This document shows positions 16,428 to 25,737 of a DNA stretch of 64,000 bases, piece after piece (position 1 is the stretch's first letter; each line of letters begins with the position of its first letter). The position numbers were made by a program, and so were the translations under genes. Below the pieces are notes generated by a model. The model was not told where the DNA came from and made no database searches. It was given only the letters and a program-made list of their open reading frames with translations. This stretch comes from Legionella waltersii (GTDB lineage Bacteria; Pseudomonadota; Gammaproteobacteria; Legionellales; Legionellaceae). The stretch covers positions 62,001-126,000 of the forward strand of contig NZ_LNZB01000006.1 of the NCBI RefSeq assembly GCF_001468085.1, in the 5' to 3' direction.

Positions 16428-17794
16428 GAAAACGCCTTTACTAATTGAGCGGCAAGTCCAGTGTATGTTTCTGGGGTTAAATGAATAAGTTGATTCTTAG
16501 CTGTTTCAGGAATAGTTAAATTTTTAATAAATTGTTTAATTTGCTCCGGATCAATTGCTTGGCCGCGAGTTAATGATTTCAATTGTTCGTAGGCTTCTGG
16601 GACATTGTAGCGTCGCATGACTGTTTGCACAGCTTCAGCCAAAACCTCCCAATTTGCATTTAAATCCTCTTGCAATGCTTCTTTGTTGATTTGTAATTTG
16701 TTGTTTCCTTTTGCTATGGAGTGATAGGCGATTAAGCTGTAGGAAAACGCAACACCTAAATTTCGCAACACAGTTGAATCTGACAAATCTCTTTGTAGGC
16801 GGGATTGGGTTAGTTTATTCGCAAAATGAATCAACAAGGCATTTGATAAGCCTAAGTTTCCTTCTGCATTTTCAAAGTCGATAGGGTTTACTTTATGTGG
16901 CATGGTTGAGGAGCCTACTTCTCCTTCAATTGCCTTTTGTTTAAAATAAGAGAGTGAAATATAACTCCAAATATCCTGAGTGTAGTCTAAGAGTATATTA
17001 TTAATTCTCACCATAATTTGTGATACTTCAGCAATGCCGTCATGTGGCTCAATTTGGGTAGTGTAGGGGTTAAAGGATAAGCCCAAAGAAGTAACAAAAT
17101 TAGAACAGTGCTTACGCCAATCAACATCAGGATACGCTATCGTATGGGCGTTGTAATTGCCAACCGCTCCGTTGAACTTACCTGGAATCAATACTTCTGC
17201 CAATTGTTGCTGAGGTCTTTTTAGGCGTGCTACAAAATTGACTAACTCTTTACCCATCGTTGTAGGCGTTGCTGGTTGGCCGTGAGTACGTGACAACATA
17301 GCAACATCAGCATGTTGTTTACCCAATAACATAATGCTTGCCATAATTTCAGCCAGAGTAGGTTGTATGACCTGAGCGATGGCTTGTTTAATCATTAATG
17401 CATAGGCCAGGTTATTGATGTCTTCCGAAGTACAGGCAAAATGGATAAAACCTACGATGCTCTTCAATTGATCGTTTTCTTGAAATCGATCCTTTAGGTA
17501 ATACTCTATTGATTTGACATCGTGATTAGTCTCTTTTTCAAACTCTTTAATTTTTTCTGCTTCAGTTTCATTAAACTCAGAAATGATAGTGGCTAGGAAT
17601 TGCTTGGATTTTTCATCCAATGCAGGAATTTCAGGAATAGCTTCATTAGCTGCTAAGGACTCCAGCCATTTTATTTCGACCATGAGTCGATAATAAATAA
17701 GTGCAAATTCACTAAAATAAGGGCTTAAGGCTCTGGTTTTATTAAGATAACGGCCATCAATGGGTGAAATTGCGTTTAATGCGGTCAGGTTCAT
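16424..17794 (-). CDS. purB: Adenylosuccinate lyase
   Basis: Cleaves fumarate from SAICAR and from adenylosuccinate in purine synthesis. The 456 residues match the E. coli-type PurB: ISPIDGRYLNKTRALSPYFSE at the N-terminus, CTSEDINNLAY, SRTHGQPATPTTMGKE (catalytic His), and the fumarase-superfamily signature GSSTMPHKVNPIDFENAEGN near residue 295. It is the first gene of a purB-nadB-nadA run and overlaps nadB by four bases. A link is plausible because fumarate released by PurB can accept electrons from NadB, but that is inference. Confidence 0.96.
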   Translation of the reverse strand: MNLTALNAISPIDGRYLNKTRALSPYFSEFALIYYRLMVEIKWLESLAANEAIPEIPALDEKSKQFLATIISEFNETEAEKIKEFEKETNHDVKSIEYYLKDRFQENDQLKSIVGFIHFACTSEDINNLAYALMIKQAIAQVIQPTLAEIMASIMLLGKQHADVAMLSRTHGQPATPTTMGKELVNFVARLKRPQQQLAEVLIPGKFNGAVGNYNAHTIAYPDVDWRKHCSNFVTSLGLSFNPYTTQIEPHDGIAEVSQIMVRINNILLDYTQDIWSYISLSYFKQKAIEGEVGSSTMPHKVNPIDFENAEGNLGLSNALLIHFANKLTQSRLQRDLSDSTVLRNLGVAFSYSLIAYHSIAKGNNKLQINKEALQEDLNANWEVLAEAVQTVMRRYNVPEAYEQLKSLTRGQAIDPEQIKQFIKNLTIPETAKNQLIHLTPETYTGLAAQLVKAFS

Positions 17795-17830
17795 AGCGAG
17801 TTTATCCAGGATATAAAGACCATATGATAT

Positions 17831-17955
17831 CAGGACTTACGAAAAACTCCCAATCTCTTTGTTAAAAAATGGTTTTAATTCGGTCATTTAGTTTGTCTAA
17901 AATTCCTCATTAAAACCATTTTTTGCCTCGATCTTCGTTTTTTTCATAAGTTCTG
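17831..17955. repeat. MITE-like element of 125 bp (CAGGACTTACGAAAAA family)
   Basis: The termini CAGGACTTACGAAAAA and TTTTTTTCATAAGTTCTG are inverted. A perfect 16-base inner inverted repeat pairs AAAAAATGGTTTTAAT with ATTAAAACCATTTTTT. The whole unit aligns along its length with 39651-39774, including TTTGTTAAAAA, the TTTAGTTTGTCTAAA centre and TTGCCTCGATCTT. It has no coding capacity and lies upstream of purB. Confidence 0.8.
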
Positions 17956-18068
17956 AACAGAAGCGAGGCCTGATGTGAATTATTGTGATAAAAAACCCGT
18001 GATAATTATTCTAAATTTGCTCAATGTGTGTATAATGGGTGCCAAATTGCTGTCTCGGGTCACGATTT

Positions 18069-19331
18069 ATGAATACACTGATTGAATGCTATAAAGCTGG
18101 TTTATTTAAACGACAGTACTGGCTGCAAAACTTGATATCAGGGGTGATAGTGGGTGTAGTGGCACTGCCTTTGGCAATGGCCTTTGCGATAGCATCTGGC
18201 GCTAAACCGGAGCAGGGCTTATACACTGCTATTGTTGCAGGGGTTATTGTATCAATTTTTGGCGGAAGTAAAGTTCAGATTGCTGGTCCAACTGGTGCTT
18301 TCATTGTTATTTTGTCCGGGATTACTGTGCAATATGGTATTTCTGGATTGCAGATAGCTACTTTGATGGCTGGTTTCATCTTGTTGGTGTTCGGACTATT
18401 GCGTCTGGGCTCTGTGATTAAATTCATTCCAGATCCTGTTATTGTAGGCTTTACATCAGGTATTGCTGTTGTGATTTGGGTGGGGCAATGGCAGTATTTT
18501 TTGGGTTTGCCTGAAGTTAGTGGTTCCCATTTTCATGATAAATTGATTGGTCTAGTGCAAGTACTACCGCAATTCCATATTGCAACCACACTTATTGCCT
18601 GCTTTGCTTTAACAATGGTCCTCTTTTCTCATAAAATTCCTGGCTTAAAGCGTATCCCAGGTCCTTTATCTGCTTTAGTTTTGGCGACATTGTTGCAGTA
18701 TGTATTTCAATTTAAAGGAGTTGAGACGATTGGAAGTTTGTTTGGTGGAATCCCTAATGGTTTGCCCAACTTTCAATTGCCTGAACTCACTACGGAGAGG
18801 TTTTATGAGTTATTAAAGCCGGCATTTACCATAGCACTACTGGGTGCAATTGAATCATTACTCTCTGCAGTTGTTGCTGATGGCATGACAGGAGATCGAC
18901 ACAACTCTAACAGGGAGTTGGTTGGGCAGGGGATAGCAAATATTATTTCGCCCTTATTTGGTGGCTTTGCTGCTACAGGAGCAATTGCACGTACAGCGAC
19001 CAATATTCGCAATGGTGGTAATAATCCATTAGCAGGCATTGTCCATGCTTTGACATTAGTTTTAATTATCCTCTTTCTTTCCCCCTTGGCAGTTCATATT
19101 CCATTAGCTGCACTGGCTGCTATTTTGTTTGTTGTTGCTTGGAATATGAGTGAAGTGCATCATTTTGTGGAAATTATTCGTAGTGAACCTAAGTCAAATA
19201 TTGCTGTATTGCTGGTTACTTTTGCAGTAACTGTTCTTGTTGATTTAGTGATGGCAGTTGGGGTTGGGGTACTCATAGCTGGATTGTTTTCTATGGCTTC
19301 TAAGTTACGTTTGTCGCTGAAAAGCGAGTAG
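18069..19331 (+). CDS. SulP-family inorganic anion transporter without a STAS domain
   Basis: A polytopic transporter for sulfate, bicarbonate or another small anion, with SLC26/SulP motifs: LPLAMAFAIASGAKPEQGLYTAI near the N-terminus, FGGSKVQIAGPTGAFIV, and GQGIANIISPLFGGFAATGAIART. From the ATG at 18069 it is 420 residues and ends right after the last membrane helix (ASKLRLSLKSE). Typical SulP proteins continue for about 100 residues into a cytosolic STAS domain, which is absent here, and a repeat begins just after the stop. An upstream GTG at 18039 would add ten residues, but it lies almost on a TATAAT box (18031-18036), which favours the ATG. Substrate unknown. Confidence 0.87.
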   Translation: MNTLIECYKAGLFKRQYWLQNLISGVIVGVVALPLAMAFAIASGAKPEQGLYTAIVAGVIVSIFGGSKVQIAGPTGAFIVILSGITVQYGISGLQIATLMAGFILLVFGLLRLGSVIKFIPDPVIVGFTSGIAVVIWVGQWQYFLGLPEVSGSHFHDKLIGLVQVLPQFHIATTLIACFALTMVLFSHKIPGLKRIPGPLSALVLATLLQYVFQFKGVETIGSLFGGIPNGLPNFQLPELTTERFYELLKPAFTIALLGAIESLLSAVVADGMTGDRHNSNRELVGQGIANIISPLFGGFAATGAIARTATNIRNGGNNPLAGIVHALTLVLIILFLSPLAVHIPLAALAAILFVVAWNMSEVHHFVEIIRSEPKSNIAVLLVTFAVTVLVDLVMAVGVGVLIAGLFSMASKLRLSLKSE

Positions 19332-19388
19332 AACTTATCCGCTCTCTGACGGCTGAGGAATCGACTCCTATTATAGTGCCTCCGCTAA

Positions 19389-19585
19389 TCTCTTCTCTGA
19401 TGGTCAGTAAGCGTAGGTCCGGCGCTTCGCCGAATGGCGCTGCCTACAGCGGCGTCATTCGTGAAAGTAGATGGTTTCGTATCCGCTTGCTGACGCGCGC
19501 GGCTCGGTTCACTCCCTGCTGTGACTAGGAATTGATTCAGAGAGCAAAGAAGAAACCGAGCCGCGACCATGAGGGGCGGATAATA
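19389..19585. repeat. REP-like palindromic repeat related to 10233-10430
   Basis: ATTCGTGAAAG, then TATCCGCTTGCTGACGCGCG plus CGGCTCGG (about 19480-19507), a 45-base spacer, and the complementary CCGAGCCGCG (19556-19565) reproduce the repeat near 10.3 kb. The right arm is degraded here (ACCATGAGGGGCGGAT). The left part GGCGCTTCGCCGAATGGCGC forms its own hairpin. The element fills the SulP-to-hydrolase gap, and I see no gene in it. Confidence 0.72.
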
Positions 19586-19591
19586 TACTAC

Positions 19592-20590
19592 CTATCCATA
19601 CATCGATTGAAACTTATCAAGAACATCGCCATAAAAATGTTGATAAGTATTTATTGAAGTAGGTTCATACAGCTCATTAAACTGGATTTTATCCAAAGGA
19701 ATGACCCTAACTCCTGCCTCGTTAATACTTCTGAAGTAGATGGTCTTAGTCGAGATATCAAATACCATGCTTAGTTGGGTTGGGGTAGCGGTTGCTGGTG
19801 CTTGAGCTACATCACTTAGTGAATTAAAAGCATAGGCAATGCGCTCTTCTTTGGCTACGAAGCTTGGGAGTCTTTTGATGAAATGAGCGGCTCGGACAAA
19901 TCGTGCGTTGGAATCATATCCACCGGGCAACTCTTTGCTACCACCATATTCTTGATAATCACTTAAAAGAGCCAGAGCACTGCGGTAGTCAGAATTTGAG
20001 ACTACTGGTGCTGGGAATGTATCTTGGGTATGGACTACTGACCTCCCATCAACAAACTCTATGAGAGCAGAGTTACCATTCGCATCGTTGACAAGCAATT
20101 GAGCATTCATTACTACGTTTCGATACGTATCAGGCACAAGTTGATAGTTGGCCAAATCATCTATAACTTCTTGAACGGATTGATGATTATCAAGTACATA
20201 TTGTACCCATTCTGAAGTTTTTAAAGTAGGTTGTTCTGGGTTATTAGGATAGCCCGCTGAACCTGTAACAAAAATGGAGGCAGTAAGCCCCTTTTCATTC
20301 ATTCCATTGATTCCAGGACCAGCTTTAAATTTATGTCCACCATGGAATATGATGCTTGCATACTGATTTTTCCACATTAAAGGATGCATTTGGTGGTAAT
20401 CAACACTTGCAACCATCAGCGTGTTTCTCGGATGAATGACAACAGCACCTTCCCTGTACTTCCAGTCGAAATTCATTGCCAGTATCGCGGGAGTATTTTT
20501 CTTAAAAACCAATGCTGTATTGGCATTGAGAGAAAGGGAAACTGTATTTAAAGAAACAGCTATTGATAGTAGTCCTATACGTTTGAACAT
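19592..20590 (-). CDS. Choloylglycine/penicillin-V acylase family protein lacking the catalytic cysteine
   Basis: A 332-residue exported Ntn-hydrolase-fold protein. After a signal peptide ending near Ala23 the sequence runs NTALVFKKNTPAILAMNFDW, aligning with the family start CTRxxY...GRNLDW; Asp42 matches the conserved Asp. Later landmarks include GINGMNEKGLTASIF, MNAQLLVNDANGNSALIEF and YDSNARFVRAAHF with the conserved Arg. The position of the essential N-terminal cysteine is Asn24, and there is no cysteine anywhere in the protein. It may therefore be an inactive binding protein, or use Thr25 after a shifted cleavage. Canonical members hydrolyse bile salts, penicillin V or acyl-homoserine lactones. 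Confidence 0.8.
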   Translation of the reverse strand: MFKRIGLLSIAVSLNTVSLSLNANTALVFKKNTPAILAMNFDWKYREGAVVIHPRNTLMVASVDYHQMHPLMWKNQYASIIFHGGHKFKAGPGINGMNEKGLTASIFVTGSAGYPNNPEQPTLKTSEWVQYVLDNHQSVQEVIDDLANYQLVPDTYRNVVMNAQLLVNDANGNSALIEFVDGRSVVHTQDTFPAPVVSNSDYRSALALLSDYQEYGGSKELPGGYDSNARFVRAAHFIKRLPSFVAKEERIAYAFNSLSDVAQAPATATPTQLSMVFDISTKTIYFRSINEAGVRVIPLDKIQFNELYEPTSINTYQHFYGDVLDKFQSMYG

Positions 20591-21072
20591 TATTAATCCT
20601 TATAATGATTAAATGTATGACAGGTATTGGACTGAACGAAAGGCATCAGTTTTTGAGGCATCCTGTCCTCACTAAAAACAAAAAAGCAAATTATTTTAAC
20701 CCAAATAGGGATGGTTTGTCATTTCTGTTGAGTTACTCTTTAAATAGCAATAAATCGATTGTACTTAGTTTTGGAAAATAACTTAGAGGAGTCTGAGTGA
20801 TTGGTTTTGATTGAGCGTTTTATCAATTCGGATTATAGACAATTGCTGTGTTCAGAAGACCAGGTAATACCAAGGTAACAGGACTTATGAAAACCCCTAA
20901 TCTCTTTGTTAACACTAAATTTCAATTTCAGAAAAACCAGATCAATTTATATTCACAATAGTTCAAGATGTTTTTTGGTAGTTTGGAGATGAATTTGATT
21001 TCAGGTTTTATTTCCAATAAAGCCACATTTTCAGTAGAATATTCACCACTTTAAGAATTTGGGGAAGTGAGA
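20591..21072. other. Intergenic region of 482 bases with a solo MITE end
   Basis: Between the acylase-family gene and ppsA (divergent) I see no credible ORF. At 20879-20912 one end of the CAGGACTTAYGAAAA family is present (CAGGACTTATGAAAACCCCT, then TCTCTTTGTTAA) without its partner end, so this copy is truncated. The rest is AT-rich and must contain the promoters of both flanking genes. I could not place them confidently. Confidence 0.6.
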
Positions 21073-23454
21073 ATGGTCAAAAAGCACACTATAGATTTAG
21101 CTCAGCTTGGAATGGGTGATCTAGAACAAGTAGGCGGTAAAAATTCTTCCCTAGGTGAAATGATTAGTCAACTATCCTCTGCAGGTGTATTAGTTCCTGG
21201 TGGATTTGCGACAACGGCTGATTCCTTTAAAGAGTTTTTAGCACAAAATGGGCTGGATAAAAAAATACATGAGAAACTATCCACGCTGGATACTGATGAT
21301 GTCAATCAATTAGCTCTAGTCGGAAAGCAAATCAGAGAAATGGTTATTAATACACCGTTTACTCCCGAGTTTGAATCTGAAGTCCGAAAGTCCTACCTAA
21401 AGCTAACAGAGTCCATTGGTCATAATGATTTTAGCGTAGCTGTTCGTTCGTCCGCTACTGCTGAAGATTTGCCAGATGCATCTTTCGCAGGCCAACAAGA
21501 AACCTTTCTAAACGTGAAAGGGATCGATCACGTTCTTGATTGCATCAAACACGTGTTTGCTTCCTTGTATAACGATCGCGCCATTGCCTATAGAGTTCAC
21601 CATAATTTTGCGCATCACGAGGTTGCTTTATCTGCAGGTATTCAACAAATGATTCGCAGTGATTTGGCCGCAAGTGGAGTCATGTTCACTATGGATACCG
21701 AATCTGGATTTGACCAAGTTGTTTTTATTACTTCCTCTTATGGTTTAGGAGAAATGGTCGTTCAAGGTGCAGTTAACCCAGATGAATTTTATGTCCATAA
21801 ACCCTGCCTTAAGGAGGGTAGACCAGCAATAATTCGTAGAACCTTAGGCAGCAAAGCACAAAAAATGACGTATTGCGATGATCCAGCACTTGCCAGACGA
21901 GTAAAAATAGTTGATGTAGACAGTAAAGACAGTATTCTTTTTTCTCTAACCTCAACTGAAGTAGAGCAATTAGCGCAACAAGCCATGATCATTGAAAATC
22001 ATTATGGTCGTCCTATGGACATTGAATGGGCAAAGGATGGAGTGAATGGAAAGCTCTATATTTTGCAAGCCAGGCCTGAAACAGTCAAAAGCAGAAGCAA
22101 TAAACAAGTACTGGAGCGTTATAAATTACTAAAGCACAGCGATATTTTGACCGAAGGACGTAGCATCGGGCAAAAAATTGGCCAAGGAAAAGCAAAAGTT
22201 ATAAGAAATATCAGTGAAATGCACCGTGTTGAGCCAGGTGATGTCTTAATCTCAGACATGACTGATCCAGATTGGGAACCAGTTATGAAGAGAGCCTCAG
22301 CAATTGTAACTAATCGTGGTGGAAGAACTTGCCATGCGGCCATAATTGCTCGAGAACTTGGTATTCCAGCAGTAGTTGGTTGTGGTGATGCGACTAAAAC
22401 AATTAAAGACGGTGATGAGGTGACTGTCAGTTGTGCTGAAGGCGATACTGGCTTTGTTTATGCGGGAATTTTGCCTTTTGAGCAAGATAGACTTGATGTG
22501 GACACGATGCCTGAGCTGCCAATTAAAGTGATGTTGAACGTAGGCAATCCTGAACGTGCATTTTCATTTCAATCGATTCCAAATTCAGGTGTAGGTTTGG
22601 CACGGTTAGAGTTTTTAATTTCTAATACGATAGGTATTCATCCTCGAGCTCTATTGGAGTTTGATTCTCTCAAAGATTTAAAATTAAAGGAGCAAATTCG
22701 GGAAAAAACGGCGGCCTATGATTCTCCTGTAGACTATTATGTTGAGCGTTTGAAAGAGGGGATTGCTACCATTGCTGCAGCTTTTTACCCCAAACCAGTG
22801 ATAGTAAGGCTATCTGATTTTAAATCCAATGAATATGCAAACCTACTTGGCGGTACTTTGTATGAGCCGGATGAAGAAAATCCAATGCTAGGTTTTCGTG
22901 GTGCTTCCAGATACGTCTCAAGCAATTTTGCGGAGTGTTTTGCGCTAGAGTGTAAAGCGGTTAAACGAGTTAGAGAAGACATGGGTTTAACCAACGTCGA
23001 GGTCATGATTCCCTTCGTCAGGACTGTTTCTGAGGCAGCAGGTGTTATCGATGTTTTAAAAGAGCATGGTTTAGAGCGAGGAAAGCACGGACTACGTGTG
23101 ATCATGATGTGTGAATTGCCATCAAATGCTTTATTAGCAAGCCAGTTTCTAGAGCATTTTGATGGATTCTCCATTGGTTCCAATGATCTTACCCAGCTTA
23201 CCTTAGGATTGGATAGGGATTCTGGTTTAGTTGCTGCTCAGTTTGATGAACGTAATGATGCGGTGAAAGCTCTATTGCATATGGCCATTCAAGCCTGCAA
23301 AAAAGCTGGGAAATACATAGGAATTTGTGGACAAGGTCCTTCTGATCACCAGGATTTTGCTGAATGGTTAATGAAAGAAGGGATCGATAGTGTATCTTTA
23401 AATCCTGATTCTGTATTAGAAACTTGCTTATTCTTGGCCAAAACATCAAATTGA
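21073..23454 (+). CDS. ppsA: Phosphoenolpyruvate synthase
   Basis: Makes PEP from pyruvate with ATP to AMP and phosphate, the entry to gluconeogenesis on amino-acid carbon. Starting at ATG 21073 (GGGGAAG upstream; a GTG at 21067 would add two residues) the protein is 793 residues. It has an ATP-grasp N-terminal domain ([38 protein letters not shown]), the phospho-histidine domain [19 protein letters not shown] with His421, and the PEP-binding TIM barrel with [20 protein letters not shown] and the catalytic Cys motif [11 protein letters not shown]. His421 has the same number as in E. coli. A CPA2 antiporter gene follows after ten bases. Confidence 0.96.
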   Translation: MVKKHTIDLAQLGMGDLEQVGGKNSSLGEMISQLSSAGVLVPGGFATTADSFKEFLAQNGLDKKIHEKLSTLDTDDVNQLALVGKQIREMVINTPFTPEFESEVRKSYLKLTESIGHNDFSVAVRSSATAEDLPDASFAGQQETFLNVKGIDHVLDCIKHVFASLYNDRAIAYRVHHNFAHHEVALSAGIQQMIRSDLAASGVMFTMDTESGFDQVVFITSSYGLGEMVVQGAVNPDEFYVHKPCLKEGRPAIIRRTLGSKAQKMTYCDDPALARRVKIVDVDSKDSILFSLTSTEVEQLAQQAMIIENHYGRPMDIEWAKDGVNGKLYILQARPETVKSRSNKQVLERYKLLKHSDILTEGRSIGQKIGQGKAKVIRNISEMHRVEPGDVLISDMTDPDWEPVMKRASAIVTNRGGRTCHAAIIARELGIPAVVGCGDATKTIKDGDEVTVSCAEGDTGFVYAGILPFEQDRLDVDTMPELPIKVMLNVGNPERAFSFQSIPNSGVGLARLEFLISNTIGIHPRALLEFDSLKDLKLKEQIREKTAAYDSPVDYYVERLKEGIATIAAAFYPKPVIVRLSDFKSNEYANLLGGTLYEPDEENPMLGFRGASRYVSSNFAECFALECKAVKRVREDMGLTNVEVMIPFVRTVSEAAGVIDVLKEHGLERGKHGLRVIMMCELPSNALLASQFLEHFDGFSIGSNDLTQLTLGLDRDSGLVAAQFDERNDAVKALLHMAIQACKKAGKYIGICGQGPSDHQDFAEWLMKEGIDSVSLNPDSVLETCLFLAKTSN

Positions 23455-23464
23455 TGAGGACAAA

Positions 23465-24898
23465 ATGAAGGTACACAGTAGCAAATGGATTTTGCTTTTA
23501 TCCTTATTAATTCCCACGATCTCTTATGCCGCTGAAACGGTAGAGCAGCATGAGCCTATCGCTTCTGTTTTGCTTGGAGTGATGAGTATTTTATTTCTTG
23601 CTCTCATTGGCCGATGGCTGGCAAAGCGCTTTAATCAACCTGCAGTTCTTGGGGAATTGATCATTGGAGTTGTGGTTGGCAACTTGTTCTATTATTTTGG
23701 AAACCAATTGGTAGTCATTCTTCGAGAGGGATCATCCATCTATGATGTTATGAAAGGGTTACTATCTGGTCAAACTCTCAATGAAGCAGTTTCAGGTATT
23801 ATTCCAAATCCCATTTATGCGAATGAAATCATCTCAGCTTTAAGCGGAATAGCCGGAACGGAGTATCTGAAAGTAGCCTATATTGTGGATATCTTTTCTC
23901 GCTTTGGGGTTATTTTTTTACTGTTCATGGTGGGACTTGAAACATCTCTTGATGATTTGAAAAAAACAGGCAAAGAATCCGTGCTTGTTGCACTAATAGG
24001 GATTATCGCTCCTATGGCACTGGGCTATCTAGTCGCTTATTTTATGTTGCCTGCTGGGTCTTATAAGGTAGATTTATTCATTGGAGCGACCTTAAGTGCT
24101 ACTAGTATTGGGATTACTGCGCGAGTACTTAAAGAAATGAATCAATTAGGAACTCGAGAGGCAAGGACTATTTTGGGGGCTGCCACTCTTGATGATATTT
24201 TGGGGCTTATTATACTAGCAGTTGTTAGCAGTATCGTAATTAGCGGAGTTGTAGATATTCAGCGTGTCATAACAATTATAATCTCGGCATTGGTATTTTT
24301 TGCCGGCACCTTATTAATTGGCCCATGGGCACTTGAAAGGGCGGTTCGGCTATTTAAATTTCTGGATCCCTGGGAGTCTAAATTATTTATTTCTTTTTTA
24401 TTTATTATGGTCTTAGCTTGGCTTGCTTCCTTCATACAGCTGGCTTCTATCATTGGTGCTTTTGCAGCGGGCGTGATTTTACATGATGATTATTTTAAAG
24501 AAGAAAAAAATCCTCAAAAATCAGCTAGAAGTATTCATCATTTAGTATCCCCCTTAGAAGCTATCCTTGCGCCAATGTTTTTTATCCTGATTGGCATACA
24601 AGTCAAGCTAGAAACCTTTTTAAGCTGGAATGTTATTGGTATTGCGGTTGGTCTGCTCATTGCAGCAATTTTAGGTAAATTAGTCAGTGGACTTGGTGCT
24701 AATCGTAAAGACGACCGCTTACTTATCGGTATAGGTATGTTACCTAGGGGAGAAGTTGGTTTGGTTTTCGCATCCATTGGTAGAACCTTAGGGGTGATTA
24801 ACGACAATATATTCTCTGCCGTGGTGTTAATGGTTGTGGTGACTACTTTTATTTCTCCACCTTTATTAAAATTACGTTATCGGGCAAGCAAAGTATGA
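23465..24898 (+). CDS. CPA2-family cation:proton antiporter
   Basis: A 477-residue inner-membrane exchanger of the monovalent cation:proton antiporter-2 (KefB/NhaS3-like) family. The core motifs are FNQPAVLGELIIGVVVGN, the helix FGVIFLLFMVGLETSLDDL, GATLSATSIGITARVLKEM, and the paired acidic residues in ATLDDILGLI. It ends after the last helix with no TrkA-N or RCK domain. Two odd features are a cleavable-looking N-terminus (KWILLLSLLIPTISYAAE) and an insertion of about 70 polar residues between helices 2 and 3 (ILREGSSIYDVMKGLLSGQT to YLKVAYIVDIFSR). It overlaps nadC by four bases. Confidence 0.85.
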   Translation: MKVHSSKWILLLSLLIPTISYAAETVEQHEPIASVLLGVMSILFLALIGRWLAKRFNQPAVLGELIIGVVVGNLFYYFGNQLVVILREGSSIYDVMKGLLSGQTLNEAVSGIIPNPIYANEIISALSGIAGTEYLKVAYIVDIFSRFGVIFLLFMVGLETSLDDLKKTGKESVLVALIGIIAPMALGYLVAYFMLPAGSYKVDLFIGATLSATSIGITARVLKEMNQLGTREARTILGAATLDDILGLIILAVVSSIVISGVVDIQRVITIIISALVFFAGTLLIGPWALERAVRLFKFLDPWESKLFISFLFIMVLAWLASFIQLASIIGAFAAGVILHDDYFKEEKNPQKSARSIHHLVSPLEAILAPMFFILIGIQVKLETFLSWNVIGIAVGLLIAAILGKLVSGLGANRKDDRLLIGIGMLPRGEVGLVFASIGRTLGVINDNIFSAVVLMVVVTTFISPPLLKLRYRASKV

Positions 24899-25737
24899 AT
24901 GATGTATTGTCGCAAGTGTCGTTTATGGTTAAACAGGCATTGAATGAAGATATTGGAACAGGTGATGTAACCGCTTCATTGCTTCCACATGATTTATTGG
25001 TGGACGCAGAAATTATTTCAAGAGAACCTATGTTAGTTTGTGGCCAACCATGGGTGAATGAAGTGTTCAAGCAAGTTGATGACTCTATTGACATCGACTG
25101 GAAAGTGTCTGAAGGAGAGTGGTTAAGCACAAAAGCGTCATTATGTAATCTACAGGGGCCCGCACGTAGTATCTTGACAGCAGAAAGAACAGCATTAAAT
25201 TTTTTACAAACTCTTTCGGCTACGGCAACACAAACCCATAGATACGTTCAACAATTGAAAGGTACAAAGGCTCGTTTGCTTGACACACGGAAAACGATAC
25301 CTGGATATCGATTGGCACAAAAATACGCTGTTCTTCTTGGAGGTGGGCATAATCATCGTTTAGGCCTATACGATGCTTTTTTGATTAAAGAAAACCACAT
25401 TAAAGCCTGTGGTTCAGTGACAAATGCCATTCAAAAAGCGAGAGAGTCTAATAACCAATTATTCATTGAAGTGGAAGTAGAAACTCTTGATGAACTTCGC
25501 GAAGCATTGGAGGCAAGTCCTGATCGAGTTTTGCTCGATAACTTTACGCTGGATCGGTATATTCAAGCCGTGTCAATGAATAAAGTTAAGCAAACTAAGC
25601 TTGAAGCATCTGGGGGAATAACTATTGAGAACATCGCAGAGGTGGCAAAGACAGGTGTTGATTATATTTCAGTTGGCGACATTACCAAATCCATTAAAGC
25701 CATTGATTTAAGTCTATTAGTTCGGGAAGTATTATGA
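24895..25737 (+). CDS. nadC: Nicotinate-nucleotide pyrophosphorylase (carboxylating)
   Basis: Converts quinolinate and PRPP to nicotinate mononucleotide, CO2 and pyrophosphate. The 280 residues show the type II PRTase pattern: ALNEDIGTGDVTASLLP, LTAERTALNFLQTLSATAT, the basic quinolinate site DTRKTIPGYRLAQKYAVLLG with GGHNHR, KENHIKACG, and the barrel end LEASGGITIENI and DYISVGDITKS. It overlaps its neighbours by four bases on each side. Its partners nadA and nadB are about 7 kb away on the other strand. Confidence 0.96.
   Translation: MNDVLSQVSFMVKQALNEDIGTGDVTASLLPHDLLVDAEIISREPMLVCGQPWVNEVFKQVDDSIDIDWKVSEGEWLSTKASLCNLQGPARSILTAERTALNFLQTLSATATQTHRYVQQLKGTKARLLDTRKTIPGYRLAQKYAVLLGGGHNHRLGLYDAFLIKENHIKACGSVTNAIQKARESNNQLFIEVEVETLDELREALEASPDRVLLDNFTLDRYIQAVSMNKVKQTKLEASGGITIENIAEVAKTGVDYISVGDITKSIKAIDLSLLVREVL

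Noticed and set aside
19385-19570. 61-codon minus-strand ORF in the repeat near the SulP gene
   Set aside because: Derived from repeat sequence, same nature as the ORF at 10169-10405.
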